Positions 7,707-16,730 are shown, counted from the stretch's first letter. The stretch is DNA of 33,956 nucleotides from an uncultured Flavonifractor sp. (GCA_910585415.1 CAJUDT010000014.1:1-33956); one strand, 5' to 3'. Made by a program: numbers and translations. Notes: generated by a model from the letters alone, not told the origin.

Positions 7707-8795
7707 GTGAACAAAGCCATAGTGACCCTGGAGAACGTGGAAAAACGGTTTGGCTCCAATCTAGTGGTCCGAAAAATGAACATGGAGATACAGGAGGGCG
7801 AGTTTCTGACCCTCCTGGGCCCCTCCGGCTGCGGCAAGACCACCACCCTGCGGATGATTGCCGGTTTTGAGGACGCGTCCTCCGGTACCATCCAGGTCCA
7901 GGGGGAGCGGGTGGAGGACAAGGAGCCCTATCAGCGGGACGTGAACACGGTCTTTCAAAACTACTCCCTGTTTCCCCACATGACGGTCTTTGACAACGTG
8001 GCCTACGGTCTGACCATCAAGAAGGTCCCCAAGGAGGAAATTGCCCAGCGGGTGACCGAGATGCTCGCCCTGGTCCAGCTGTCCGGGTATGAGAAGCGCA
8101 AGCCCGACGCCCTCTCCGGCGGGCAGAAGCAGCGGGTGGCCATCGCCCGGGCCCTCATCAACCGGCCCAAGGTCCTCCTGCTGGACGAACCTCTGGGGGC
8201 GTTGGATTTGAAGCTGCGCAAGCAGATGCAGATTGAACTCAAGCGCCTCCAGCGCAAGCTGGCCATCACCTTCGTCTACGTGACCCACGACCAGGAGGAA
8301 GCCCTGACCATGTCCGACCGGATTGCCGTGATGAACGGGGGCGTTATCGAGCAGCTGGCCGACCCCCGCACCATCTACGACTACCCCAAGACCCGCTTTG
8401 TGGCCGGGTTCATCGGGGAGTCCAACATCTTTGATGGCACCGTAACGGCGGTAGAGGGGAACCTTCTGCGGGTGGAGACCCCGGCGGGCCTGCTGACCAC
8501 CCAGGGGGAGGGCTTCCAGGTGGGGGAGGCCATGCACGTATCCATCCGCCCCGAGTATCTGGAGGTCTCCAAGACCCCGGTGGAGGGCTTCGGCCTGCCC
8601 GCCTCGGTGAAGGACTTCACCTACATGGGCACGGTGGTCAAGACCGCCCTGGACATGCGGGACGGCACCGAGACGAAATTCTCCCGCTTTGACCAGGACG
8701 AACAGCTTCAGGAGGGGGATTCCGTCCACGTCTTCTGGCGGCCGGAAAAATCCGTGGCCATCAAGGCCGCTGCGGCACGGGGGGCGGAGGCATGA
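7707..8795 (+). CDS. potA: ABC importer ATP-binding subunit, PotA family
   Basis: This 362-aa ATPase of the spermidine/putrescine-type (PotA/FbpC) importers has Walker A (GPSGCGKTT, about 39-47), Q-loop (QNYSLFPH), signature LSGGQKQRVAIARAL (about 136), Walker B (VLLLDEPLGALD) and the switch histidine (VTHDQEEA). A C-terminal TOBE domain follows (about 240-355). The start is a GTG at 7707 with GAGGTGAGG six bases upstream; the resulting length fits the family, whereas an in-frame ATG at 7620 adds an unrelated extension. It is the first gene of a seven-gene operon. The cargo is probably a fructoselysine-like compound, judged only from the downstream genes. Confidence 0.93.
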   Translation: MNKAIVTLENVEKRFGSNLVVRKMNMEIQEGEFLTLLGPSGCGKTTTLRMIAGFEDASSGTIQVQGERVEDKEPYQRDVNTVFQNYSLFPHMTVFDNVAYGLTIKKVPKEEIAQRVTEMLALVQLSGYEKRKPDALSGGQKQRVAIARALINRPKVLLLDEPLGALDLKLRKQMQIELKRLQRKLAITFVYVTHDQEEALTMSDRIAVMNGGVIEQLADPRTIYDYPKTRFVAGFIGESNIFDGTVTAVEGNLLRVETPAGLLTTQGEGFQVGEAMHVSIRPEYLEVSKTPVEGFGLPASVKDFTYMGTVVKTALDMRDGTETKFSRFDQDEQLQEGDSVHVFWRPEKSVAIKAAAARGAEA

Positions 8796-9679
8796 AAACG
8801 CGCGGCGACGGCTCCAGCCGCCGGGATGTCCGGCGCAGAACCCTCCCGGCCCTGGCCCAGGCGGGCCCGGTGTCCGTGTGGATGATTCTCTTTGTCACCA
8901 TCCCCATGCTGTTCATTCTCTACATCAGCTTCATGTCCCGCAGTGTCTTTGGCGACGTGGTCTACGAGTTCTCCCTGGGCAGCTACCAGACCCTGTTGGA
9001 CGCCACCTACTTCAAGGTCATCCTCAAGTCCTTACAGGTGGCGGTGTTCACCACCGTGCTCTGTCTGCTGCTGGGGTATCCCTTTGCCTACTACATCGCC
9101 CGCAAGCCCCCGGAGGTGGCCTCCCGGCTGATTATGCTCATCATGATTCCCTTTTGGACCAACTCGCTGATGCGCCTGAACAGCTGGCTGCTTCTGTTCC
9201 AGACCAGCGGGCCCATCAACACCTTCCTCCAGTGGAGCGGCCTTACCGACCACCCCATCACCTTCATTTACACCGACGCCCTGGTGGTGCTGGGTATGAT
9301 TACCAACATGCTCCCCTTCGCGGTGCTCCCCCTGTACAGCACCATTGAGAAGCTGCAAAAATCCCTGCTGGAGGCGTCCTCCGACCTGGGGGCCACCCCG
9401 GTACAGACCTTCTTCCGGGTGACCCTCCCCCTGACCTTCCCCGGCATTTTCTCGGCCATCATTCTGGTGTTCATCCCCTCTCTGGGCATCTACACCGTGT
9501 CCGACGTACTGGGCGGCGGCAAGGTTCTGTACATCGGCAACATCATCAAGAATCAGTTCGGCGCCATCCGCAACTGGCCCTTGGGGGCGGCTCTGTCGGT
9601 GCTGCTGCTGCTGATTACCGGCCTGCTGATTTTCATCTACACCCGCTTTGCCAAGCTGGAAGATATGGAGGTGGTCTGA
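8792..9679 (+). CDS. potB: ABC importer permease, PotB family
   Basis: This 295-aa membrane subunit has about six transmembrane helices and the EAA motif that docks on the ATPase (EASSDLGATPVQTFFRVTLP, about residues 190-210). It overlaps potA by four bases (ATGA type). Families differ in cargo within polyamine, sugar-amine and opine-like importers, so the fold alone does not give the substrate. Confidence 0.92.
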   Translation: MKTRGDGSSRRDVRRRTLPALAQAGPVSVWMILFVTIPMLFILYISFMSRSVFGDVVYEFSLGSYQTLLDATYFKVILKSLQVAVFTTVLCLLLGYPFAYYIARKPPEVASRLIMLIMIPFWTNSLMRLNSWLLLFQTSGPINTFLQWSGLTDHPITFIYTDALVVLGMITNMLPFAVLPLYSTIEKLQKSLLEASSDLGATPVQTFFRVTLPLTFPGIFSAIILVFIPSLGIYTVSDVLGGGKVLYIGNIIKNQFGAIRNWPLGAALSVLLLLITGLLIFIYTRFAKLEDMEVV

Positions 9680-10498
9680 ATGAAGGCCCTCACCAAGACC
9701 CAGCGCCGAAAAAAGGTCCTCGGCGTTCTGAGTACCCTCTACTCGGTGCTCATCTACACCGTGCTGTACATACCCGTTGTGGTCATGATGATTTTCTCCT
9801 TCAACGACCAGCGGTATAACTACTACTGGAACGGCTTCACCACCCAGTGGTACGGCAAGCTCTTCTCCAACGACGCCCTCATTGGCAGTCTGTGGTATTC
9901 CCTGGTCATCGCGGTGCTGGCCACGGTGATTTCGGTGGTCATCGGCACCCTGGGGGCCCTGGGCCTGAAGCGCTTTGAGTTCCGGGGGAAGAAGCTAATC
10001 AACAATATGCTCTATGTGCCGATTATTGTACCCGAAATCGTGCTGGCGGTGGCGCTGCTCATCATCTTCATGAACCTGGGCCTGGCTCTGGGCATGGGCT
10101 CCATCCTCATCGGCCACTGCACGTTCTGCATCCCCTACGCGGTGGTCACCATCAAGGGCCGCATCAGCGGCGACGGGGACAGTCTGGAGGAGGCCTCCAT
10201 GGACCTGGGGGCCAACCGGATGCAGACCTTTTGGCGGGTGACGCTGCCCAGCATCATGCCCGGCGTCATGTCGGCGGCCTTCCTGTCCTTCACCCTGTCC
10301 ATCGACGATGTGGTCATGAGCAATCTGCTGGCCGGGGCCAAGAACTCCACCCTGCCGGTGCTCATTCTCTCCATGAACAAGACGGGCATCACCCCCGACG
10401 TGAACGCCCTGACCACCATCATGATTCTGGTGATTGTGGCGGGTCTGGTTCTGAGCAATCTGGTCCAGGGGAAGCTGCACAAGCGCGCCCCCAACTGA
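9680..10498 (+). CDS. potC: ABC importer permease, PotC family
   Basis: This 272-aa membrane subunit has about six transmembrane helices and an EAA loop (EEASMDLGANRMQTFWRVTL, about residues 170-190). Its start codon directly follows the potB stop. Together with PotB it forms the heterodimeric membrane channel. Confidence 0.92.
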   Translation: MKALTKTQRRKKVLGVLSTLYSVLIYTVLYIPVVVMMIFSFNDQRYNYYWNGFTTQWYGKLFSNDALIGSLWYSLVIAVLATVISVVIGTLGALGLKRFEFRGKKLINNMLYVPIIVPEIVLAVALLIIFMNLGLALGMGSILIGHCTFCIPYAVVTIKGRISGDGDSLEEASMDLGANRMQTFWRVTLPSIMPGVMSAAFLSFTLSIDDVVMSNLLAGAKNSTLPVLILSMNKTGITPDVNALTTIMILVIVAGLVLSNLVQGKLHKRAPN

Positions 10499-10509
10499 TA
10501 CGCCCGGTT

Positions 10510-10533
10510 CCGCCGGGACCACTCCGGCGGTTT
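10510..10533 (+). other. Hairpin between permease and binding-protein genes
   Basis: CCGCCGG and CCGGCGG form a perfect 7-bp stem with a seven-base loop, followed by only three T residues. Such structures can stabilise or partly terminate the transcript and so set the ratio of binding protein to permease. Confidence 0.4.
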
Positions 10534-10566
10534 GGGATATACTACATTTCTTAGGAGGAATATCAA

Positions 10567-11664
10567 ATGAAACGGTTTTTGACCGGCGTACTGTCTCTCG
10601 CTCTGGCACTCTCTCTAGCCGCCTGCTCCGGCGGCGGCGGTGGCGGCGGTGGCGGCGGAGCCGCGACCCCCGCGCCCAGCGGTTCTTCCGGCGGCGGAGA
10701 CGCGGCCAGCACGGAGCTCAACATCTACATGTGGCAGCAGTACATCTCCGACCAGCTCATCGCCGACTTTGAAGCGGCCAACAACTGCAAGGTCAACCTG
10801 TCCTACATGAGCGACAATGCCGACGCCATCACCCGCCTCACCGCCGGCGGCGGGCAGGAATACGACCTCATCATGACCTGCGACGCCTACATGGAGTCCC
10901 TGGTAGCCGGCGATTACGTTCAGAAGCTCAACCTGGACAACATCCCCAACGCCGCCGCCAACATCAACGAGGCCTATTGGACCGCCAAGGATTACTGCAT
11001 CCCCTACTTGATGAATTACATCTACGTGGTGTATAATACGGAGACCTGCCCCATCGACATCACCTGCTACAACGACCTGCTGGACCCCGCCCTGAAGGGG
11101 CAGATCAGCACCATCGACGGCGCCCGCAACCTGTTCCCCATCGCCCTGATCGCCCTGGGCTACGACCCCAACTCCACCGAGGAAAGCGAGATTGCCGCAG
11201 CCTACGAGTGGCTGGTGAAGTTCAATGAGAACGTGGTGGCCTACGGCAATGCCGAGCAGAACCTGACCAACGGCACCGCCTCGGTGGCGCTGACCTTTGA
11301 CGGCAACGCCTCCTGGGCCATGAACGAGATGGGGGAGAGCAACCCCCTGGTGGTGGCCCCCTTCACCGACGACGCGGTGCAGCTGGGCTTTGACCTGTAC
11401 GTGATTCCCAAGGGCGCGGCCCATGTGGACCTGGCCGAAAAATTCCTGAACTACATCTGCGACCCCCAGGTGATGGCCGGGAATCTGGAGGAATACCCCT
11501 ACTCCTGCCCCAACGAGGCCGCCGTAGCCGCCGCCAGCGAGGCCTATCAGAACGACCCCGCCCGCGACTTCTCCTACAAGGAGAACGTGTTCTTCCAGGA
11601 GGACGTGGGCGACGCGCTGATTATCTACAACGACTACTATCAAAAGCTGAAAGTCGGCGAGTAA
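10567..11664 (+). CDS. potD: Solute-binding lipoprotein, PotD family
   Basis: This 365-aa lipoprotein has a positive N-terminus, hydrophobic core and lipobox (LSLAAC, Cys at residue 20). A Gly/Ala/Pro/Ser-rich tether (about 21-50) then leads into the periplasmic-binding-protein fold (LNIYMWQQYISDQLIADFE, YDLIMTCDAYMESL, IPKGAAHVDLAEKFLNYI). It is anchored outside the membrane and delivers cargo to PotBC. TTAGGAGG precedes the start. PotD relatives bind polyamines or other cationic amines; fructoselysine, a cationic amino-sugar adduct, would suit such a site. That is an inference from the next three genes. Confidence 0.9.
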   Translation: MKRFLTGVLSLALALSLAACSGGGGGGGGGGAATPAPSGSSGGGDAASTELNIYMWQQYISDQLIADFEAANNCKVNLSYMSDNADAITRLTAGGGQEYDLIMTCDAYMESLVAGDYVQKLNLDNIPNAAANINEAYWTAKDYCIPYLMNYIYVVYNTETCPIDITCYNDLLDPALKGQISTIDGARNLFPIALIALGYDPNSTEESEIAAAYEWLVKFNENVVAYGNAEQNLTNGTASVALTFDGNASWAMNEMGESNPLVVAPFTDDAVQLGFDLYVIPKGAAHVDLAEKFLNYICDPQVMAGNLEEYPYSCPNEAAVAAASEAYQNDPARDFSYKENVFFQEDVGDALIIYNDYYQKLKVGE

Positions 11665-11687
11665 CCGCCGCCGGAAGGAGACGTTAT

Positions 11688-12683
11688 ATGCTGAAGTTTG
11701 ACGAAGAGAAGCAGCTTGCCAGTGTCCAGGGCGCTCTGGCCCTGCGCCCCCGCATCGAGGACGTGGTGGACGGCATCTGCAAGACCGGGTTCCGCAATCT
11801 CTGCTGGCTGGGCATCGGGGGCACCTACGCCTCCTGCCTCCAGGCAGAGGTCCACATGAGAGAGCGCTCCCGGCTGGATTTTTACGTGGTCAACGCCGCA
11901 GAGTACCTGACCACCGGCGACCTGCGGGTGGGAGAGGGCACCATCGTGGTGGTGTCCTCCGTCACCGGCAGCACCACCGAGATGGTGGACGCGGTGAAGA
12001 AGGCCAAAGCCGCCGGGGCCAAGGTCCTGGGCTTCATCGACATCGACACCACCGAGCTGGCCCGGCTCATGGACTGGGAGATTGCCTACCCGGCCAACGA
12101 GCAGCTGAAGTTCTACATGGTGGCCGACCGCTTCCTGTACCACCACGGGGAGTTCCCCGAGTACGATGAGTACTACGCCCAGCTGGACGCCCACCTGGCC
12201 CGGGACCTGGTGGAGGTGGAGAAGGCCGCCGACGCCTTTGGCCTGGCCTTTGCCCAAAAGCACCACGAGGACCCCATCCACTACTTTGTGGGCGCGGGCA
12301 ACCAGTACGGCTCCACCTACTCCTACGCCATGTGCTATTGGGAGGAGCAGCATTGGATTCGCACCAAGAGCATCCACTCCGCCGAGTTCTTCCATGGAAT
12401 GCTGGAGATTGTGGACCGGGATACCGCCGTCACCGTCTTTGTCGGGGAGGACAAGCAGCGCCCCCTGAGCCAGCGGGTGGTGGACTTCCTCCCCCGCATC
12501 TGCGCCAATTTCACGGTCATCGACTCCAAGGACTACCCGCTCCCCGGCATTGACGAGCGGTTCCGGGGGAACCTGTCCCATCTGGTCACCCACGCGGTCA
12601 CCCAGCGGATTGACGCCCACATGGAGCAGCTCAACCGCCACCCCATGGAGATTCGCCGCTACTACCGCCGTCTGAGCTATTAA
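11688..12683 (+). CDS. frlB: SIS-domain deglycase, FrlB-like
   Basis: This 331-aa protein has two sugar-isomerase (SIS) domains (about 25-160 and 185-320), with the phosphosugar loop GIGGTYAS (about 44-51) and the second-domain motif SAEFFHGMLEIVD (about 228-240). It ends in HPMEIRRYYRRLSY, comparable to the C-terminus of E. coli FrlB. FrlB-type enzymes split fructoselysine 6-phosphate into lysine and glucose 6-phosphate; the Glu and His of the SAEFFHG motif correspond to the conserved catalytic region. Linkage to FrlC and FrlD homologues supports the call. A gluco-/fructosamine-phosphate deglycase acting on another Amadori adduct is the main alternative. Confidence 0.8.
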   Translation: MLKFDEEKQLASVQGALALRPRIEDVVDGICKTGFRNLCWLGIGGTYASCLQAEVHMRERSRLDFYVVNAAEYLTTGDLRVGEGTIVVVSSVTGSTTEMVDAVKKAKAAGAKVLGFIDIDTTELARLMDWEIAYPANEQLKFYMVADRFLYHHGEFPEYDEYYAQLDAHLARDLVEVEKAADAFGLAFAQKHHEDPIHYFVGAGNQYGSTYSYAMCYWEEQHWIRTKSIHSAEFFHGMLEIVDRDTAVTVFVGEDKQRPLSQRVVDFLPRICANFTVIDSKDYPLPGIDERFRGNLSHLVTHAVTQRIDAHMEQLNRHPMEIRRYYRRLSY

Positions 12684-12698
12684 GGACAACAAAGGACC

Positions 12699-12737
12699 AA
12701 AGGGGCCGCCCCGGAGCTGATTCGGAGCGGCCCTTTT
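12699..12737 (+). terminator. Intra-operon hairpin, terminator-like
   Basis: AAAGGGGCCGC pairs imperfectly with GCGGCCCTTTT, with a short inner CCG/CGG stem, and ends in four T residues. It lies between frlB and frlC on the coding strand. Since frlC has its own strong ribosome site right after, partial termination is more likely than an operon end. Confidence 0.5.
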
Positions 12738-12754
12738 CCTGGAGGTGGACCCAT

Positions 12755-13588
12755 ATGAAATTGGGCATGTTTACCTGCGGATATCAATATTACCCCCTGG
12801 AGCGGGCCTTTGCCGACGCCAAACGGTTCGGGTATGACTACATCGAGCTCTGGGGCGGACGGCCCCACGCCTTTGCCCCGGACCTGGCCTCCGGCGGTCT
12901 GGCGGAGGTGCGGGCCCTCATCGACCGCTATGAGCTGCCGGTGGAGGTCTACACCCCGGAGCACAACGCCTACCCCTTCAACTACATGCTGGGCGGCGAG
13001 GGGCAGCGCCGGGAGGCCCTGGACTATCTCAAGCAGGCCATGGACCAGGGCAGGGCCCTGGGGGCGGCGTACACCCTGGTCTCCGTGGGCCACGGGGGCT
13101 ACGCCCTCCCCCGGCCGGTCCTGTGGGAACGGATGGTCCGCAGTCTGGGGGAGCTGGCCCGCCACGGGGAGGCCACCGGCCATACCGTGGTGGTGGAAAC
13201 TCTGACCCACTACGAGAGCAACCTGTGCACCACCGCCGGAGAGCTGGCCCAGGCCCTGGAGGAAGTGAACTCCCCCCGCCTGCTGGGCATGTGCGACGTA
13301 ACGCCCCCCTTCGCGGCCCGGGAGCCGGTGTGCAATTACCTGGACCTGCTGGGGAACCGTCTGGCCCACCTCCATGTGGTGGACAGCGACGGCTCCAGCG
13401 ACAGCCACCTCATACCCGGGGACGGCGCCCTTCCCCTGCCGGAGCTTCTGGCGGAGCTCTGCCACCGGGGCTACCAGGGCCGGTGTACCATTGAGCTGGT
13501 GACGGCCTATCAAAACGAACCCTCCCTCTACGCCCGGCGGGCGGTGGAGCGTCTGCGGGCCATGCTGCCGGAGGGGTGGAAAGGATGA
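12755..13588 (+). CDS. frlC: Sugar-phosphate isomerase/epimerase, FrlC-like
   Basis: This 277-aa TIM-barrel protein belongs to the xylose-isomerase-like (AP endonuclease 2) superfamily. The N-terminal strand MKLGMFTCGYQYYPLERAF is typical of FrlC. Metal-site positions are visible in ELWGGRPHAF (about 30), the VVVETLTHYESNLC region (about 147), MCDVTPPF (about 180), HLHVVDSDG (about 207) and IELVT (about 247). FrlC interconverts psicoselysine and fructoselysine. The length matches the E. coli enzyme closely. Its GGAGGTGG site is seven bases before the start. Its stop overlaps the frlD start. Confidence 0.82.
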   Translation: MKLGMFTCGYQYYPLERAFADAKRFGYDYIELWGGRPHAFAPDLASGGLAEVRALIDRYELPVEVYTPEHNAYPFNYMLGGEGQRREALDYLKQAMDQGRALGAAYTLVSVGHGGYALPRPVLWERMVRSLGELARHGEATGHTVVVETLTHYESNLCTTAGELAQALEEVNSPRLLGMCDVTPPFAAREPVCNYLDLLGNRLAHLHVVDSDGSSDSHLIPGDGALPLPELLAELCHRGYQGRCTIELVTAYQNEPSLYARRAVERLRAMLPEGWKG

Positions 13589-14388
13589 AGCATATGCAGC
13601 CCATACCCAGGCTGGCCGCCGTGGGCGACAACTGCATGGACGTATACGACCGGACCGGGGAGGCCTATCCCGGCGGCAATCCGGTCAATGTGGCGGTGTA
13701 CACCCTCCGCCTGGGGGGCGCGGCCTCCTACACCGGGGTCGTGGGCACCGACGCCTACGGCCCCCGAATGCGCGCGGCCATCGCCGCCAAGGGGGTGGAC
13801 GTGTCCCACCTGCGCACTGAGCCGGGGAAAACCGCCGTCTCCCATGTGGAGCTGGTCAACGGGGACCGGGTCTTTGGGGACTACGACGAGGGGGTGATGG
13901 AGCACTTCCGCATGACGGAGGACGACCTGGACTTCCTGGCAAGCCACGACCTGGTGGTCAGCGGCCTGTGGGGCCACACCGGCCCCGACCTGTACAAGCT
14001 CAAGGCGCGCGGGGCCCTGGTGGCCTTCGACTGCGCCGACAAGCTGGAGGACCCCCGTCTGGACGAGGCCCTACCCCATGTGGACTACGCCTTCTTCTCC
14101 CACGACGGCAGCGATGAGGCGGTTCGGGCCTATTTGCAAACCGTCCTGGCCAAGGGCCCCAGTCTGGCGGTGGCCACCCGCGGCGAGCGGGGGAGCGTGG
14201 CCTTTGACGGGACGCGGTTCTATGAATACGGCATCGTACCCTGTACCGTGGTGGACACCATGGGGGCGGGGGACAGCTTTATCGCCGGGTTCCTGTATGG
14301 CCGGATGCGGGGGCAGGACATCCCCGCGTGTATGGCCCAGGGGGCCCAGTGCAGCAGCATCACCCTGGGCTACAGCGGCGCGTGGTAA
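13585..14388 (+). CDS. frlD: PfkB-family kinase, FrlD-like (fructoselysine 6-kinase)
   Basis: This 267-aa ribokinase-family enzyme begins with AVGDNCMDVY followed by the GGNPVNVAVY substrate-site motif, and has the C-terminal PfkB signature DTMGAGDSFIAGFL (catalytic Asp of GAGD about residue 232). FrlD phosphorylates fructoselysine at C6 to make the FrlB substrate. The start at 13585 overlaps the frlC stop (ATGA). GGAGGGG nine bases upstream supports it over a GTG at 13576. Lack of the lid-type insert and the length near 260 fit FrlD rather than larger sugar kinases. Confidence 0.85.
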   Translation: MKHMQPIPRLAAVGDNCMDVYDRTGEAYPGGNPVNVAVYTLRLGGAASYTGVVGTDAYGPRMRAAIAAKGVDVSHLRTEPGKTAVSHVELVNGDRVFGDYDEGVMEHFRMTEDDLDFLASHDLVVSGLWGHTGPDLYKLKARGALVAFDCADKLEDPRLDEALPHVDYAFFSHDGSDEAVRAYLQTVLAKGPSLAVATRGERGSVAFDGTRFYEYGIVPCTVVDTMGAGDSFIAGFLYGRMRGQDIPACMAQGAQCSSITLGYSGAW

Positions 14389-14405
14389 TATATAGAGCAA
14401 CAAGT

Positions 14406-14435
14406 GGGGGGCCGTGCTGTTTGGCACGGCCCCCC
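14406..14435 (+). terminator. Terminator at the end of the frl operon
   Basis: GGGGGGCCGTGC pairs perfectly with GCACGGCCCCCC around a TGTTTG loop. It lies 17 bases after the frlD stop and just before the stop of the converging gene. The following T-tract is weak, so it may act on both strands. Confidence 0.75.
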
Positions 14436-14442
14436 GGTCTGT

Positions 14443-16665
14443 TTACCCCTCCTGATAGGGCTGATTGGTCTCCACAAAGATACCCGTCCCGGCCTTCCAG
14501 CCCACGTTGAAGCCCAGGGCCCGGCCCAGGTCCCGGAGCTGGTAGTAGGTGTACCCGCCGCCCCGGTCGTCCTTGAGCAGGATTGCCGTCAGGTGGACGG
14601 GGCTGCCGTTGACGTTGGTGGGGGCCAGGGCCAGCGCATAGGTCCGGTTGCCGGAGAAGGGGGTGGACATTTCCTCCCCGTTGGTCCGGTAGGCCCGCCC
14701 GGTCTCCAGGTTCACCGAGCCGTTCCAGCCCACGTCAAACTGCGCCCGGGTGCCGTTGAGCACAAAGGCCAGGTCCCGGAGGCGGATGTAATTGGTGTCG
14801 TTGCCCTGGGCGTCCTTGAGGGCGTACATCTGGAACTGCATGGCCCGGCCGTCCACCTGGACCATCTGGGTGGAGGTGTAGGCCATCCCCCCGGCGGGGA
14901 CTCCGGCGGACTGCCCCGTTGCGGTCAGGCGGAGGCGGGCCCGGCTGCTGGTATAGGTCTGCCCCTCCACCACGGCGGCAAACTCGTAGTCATAGACCGT
15001 CCCCACAGTCAGCCGAAAGGTACCGTAGTCCAGGTTCTGGCCCGCCTTGACGGGTCCGGTGGCCGTCCAGAGCCGCATGGACAGGGGGGCGCTGGTCCCG
15101 CTCATGACCCCGCCGGAGGCGTCGGACAGGCGTCCCACAAAGGTCCCGTTGGTGTTGTAAAAGTTCACATCCCACCGGGTCAGCCGCTTCCCCACCGGGG
15201 CGGACAGGGTGGCCGTCACCTGGGGATTCTGGGCGGTGAGCTCCACAATGCCGCCGTTGCCGGGGACACTGGTGTGGGTGAGGGTGGTGGGGGCCTCCTG
15301 GCTCCAGTGGGCGTAGAGGGTCTGGTTCTGGGTCAGGTTGGCGATGGTGTCTGCGGTGACCCGGTTCCCCCCGTTGGTGAACCAGCCCTCAAACACCCGC
15401 CCAGCCATGGGCGCGGGGGTGGGGAGGGGCCCATAGGGCTGTCCGCTGACCACCTGGATGGACTTGGAATAGGTCATGTTCACCGGGTTGCAGAACTCCA
15501 CGGTATAGGTCCGCAGAACGGGCCCCAGCCGGAATCTCCCCCGCTCCGTGGTAAAGGACTCCCCGTTGATAACGGCGCTGAAGGAGTAGCTGTACTCGGT
15601 GCCCAGGTTGAGGGAGAAGTCGGAAAAGACCACACTGGAGCCGCTGGGCGTTTTCCAAAGGGTCATGGAGATGAGGGTGGGGCTCTGGGCAATGGTCCCC
15701 GCCCGGGACTCGGTGATAGCGGTGATCAGGCTTCCGCTCTGGGTGTACAGCCGCAGCTCCCAGGAGTTGAGGACAGCCCCCACCGGCGCGGTGACCGACG
15801 CGCTGAGCTTGGGGTTGGCGGCACTCAGCTCCACCACCCCGTCGCTGCCCATCTGGCCGCTCAGGGTCAGGGAGGCGGGCTGTCCGGGGGCGGGGGTGGA
15901 GGACTGGACCTGGACCTTGGGGGCGGCGGCTCCGCTTGCGCCAAAGACCAGCTCCGCCGTAGTGACGCCCTTGGCCGCGCCGATGGCGTCCCACTGGGCC
16001 TGGGTGCCGCCATAGGAGACGGCGGCGCTGGCGGGCAGGCCATGGAACGCCCAATGGGCAATCTCCACCCCCTCCGGCAGGCTCACACTGGCCAGGGCGG
16101 AGCAGCCGTCAAAGGCGTTGGCCTCGATTTTGGCGACGGTGCGGGGAAGGGACACCTCCGTGAGCCTGCCGCACCCGAAAAAGGCGTGGTCCCCGATGGT
16201 GGTAACCCCGGCGGGAATGGTGAGGCCCGTCAGATTGCACCCCATAAAGGTATAGCTGCCCACGGCGGTCATGCTGCCGGGCAGATGAATGCGGGGCCCA
16301 TTGGTGGGGGAGCCGCAGGAGGAAAAGGCCGAATCGCCGATGGAGGCCACACTGTCGGCAATCTGCACCGAGGTGACGCTCAGGCAGTTGAGAAAGGCGT
16401 TTGCGCCGATGTGGGTCACGCCCTGGGACACCTGAATGGTGAAAATACTGCCCCGCAGGTCGTACCAGGGGACCCAGGCGCTGGCGGCGAAGTCATCCAT
16501 GGGCCCGCTGCCGCTGATGGTCAGGGTCCCCGCCTCATCCAGATTCCAGCTGACCCCCGCGCCGCAAGAGCCGCCGCCGCTGGCCGCCAGGGCGGACGCG
16601 GGAACCAGTCCCAGGCACAGCGCCAGGACCATACAGAGAGATAACAGCTTACGTTTCATAAACAT
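14443..16665 (-). CDS. Secreted modular protein: BspA-type LRR, InlB-like repeat, stalk domain
   Basis: This 740-aa exported protein has a signal peptide (KRKLLSLCMVLALCLGLVPA, cleavage near ASALAA). Next comes a BspA-type leucine-rich region (about 70-225: VTHIGANAFLNCLSVTSVQI and repeats). Two copies of a beta-sandwich-like module (about 258-383 and 457-580) share the pattern VELSA/TAQNP, SVTAPVG, TLW/RLW and FRL. A Listeria-Bacteroides (InlB B-type) repeat lies between them (about 385-455, ending in TLYAHWS). A C-terminal copper-amine-oxidase-N/stalk-like region (about 592-735) contains YIRLRDLAFVLNGT and YYQLRDLGRALGFNVGW. It has no sortase motif, so surface retention would rely on the stalk region. 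AAGGAG supports the start at 16665 or the ATG six bases later. An adhesin or cell-surface role is likely. Confidence 0.85.
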   Translation of the reverse strand: MFMKRKLLSLCMVLALCLGLVPASALAASGGGSCGAGVSWNLDEAGTLTISGSGPMDDFAASAWVPWYDLRGSIFTIQVSQGVTHIGANAFLNCLSVTSVQIADSVASIGDSAFSSCGSPTNGPRIHLPGSMTAVGSYTFMGCNLTGLTIPAGVTTIGDHAFFGCGRLTEVSLPRTVAKIEANAFDGCSALASVSLPEGVEIAHWAFHGLPASAAVSYGGTQAQWDAIGAAKGVTTAELVFGASGAAAPKVQVQSSTPAPGQPASLTLSGQMGSDGVVELSAANPKLSASVTAPVGAVLNSWELRLYTQSGSLITAITESRAGTIAQSPTLISMTLWKTPSGSSVVFSDFSLNLGTEYSYSFSAVINGESFTTERGRFRLGPVLRTYTVEFCNPVNMTYSKSIQVVSGQPYGPLPTPAPMAGRVFEGWFTNGGNRVTADTIANLTQNQTLYAHWSQEAPTTLTHTSVPGNGGIVELTAQNPQVTATLSAPVGKRLTRWDVNFYNTNGTFVGRLSDASGGVMSGTSAPLSMRLWTATGPVKAGQNLDYGTFRLTVGTVYDYEFAAVVEGQTYTSSRARLRLTATGQSAGVPAGGMAYTSTQMVQVDGRAMQFQMYALKDAQGNDTNYIRLRDLAFVLNGTRAQFDVGWNGSVNLETGRAYRTNGEEMSTPFSGNRTYALALAPTNVNGSPVHLTAILLKDDRGGGYTYYQLRDLGRALGFNVGWKAGTGIFVETNQPYQEG

Positions 16666-16730
16666 TCAGCTCCTTTTCCGCAGGGTACGTCTCCGCCCCC
16701 CGGTCGGAAGGGCAGTCTCGTCCTGACCTT

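Noticed and set aside
14404..16644. A 746-codon open frame on the forward strand
   Set aside because: It is the antisense shadow of the secreted LRR/stalk protein in GC-rich DNA. Its composition is Gly/His/Pro-rich without domains, and the reverse gene has a signal peptide, recognised repeats and a promoter.
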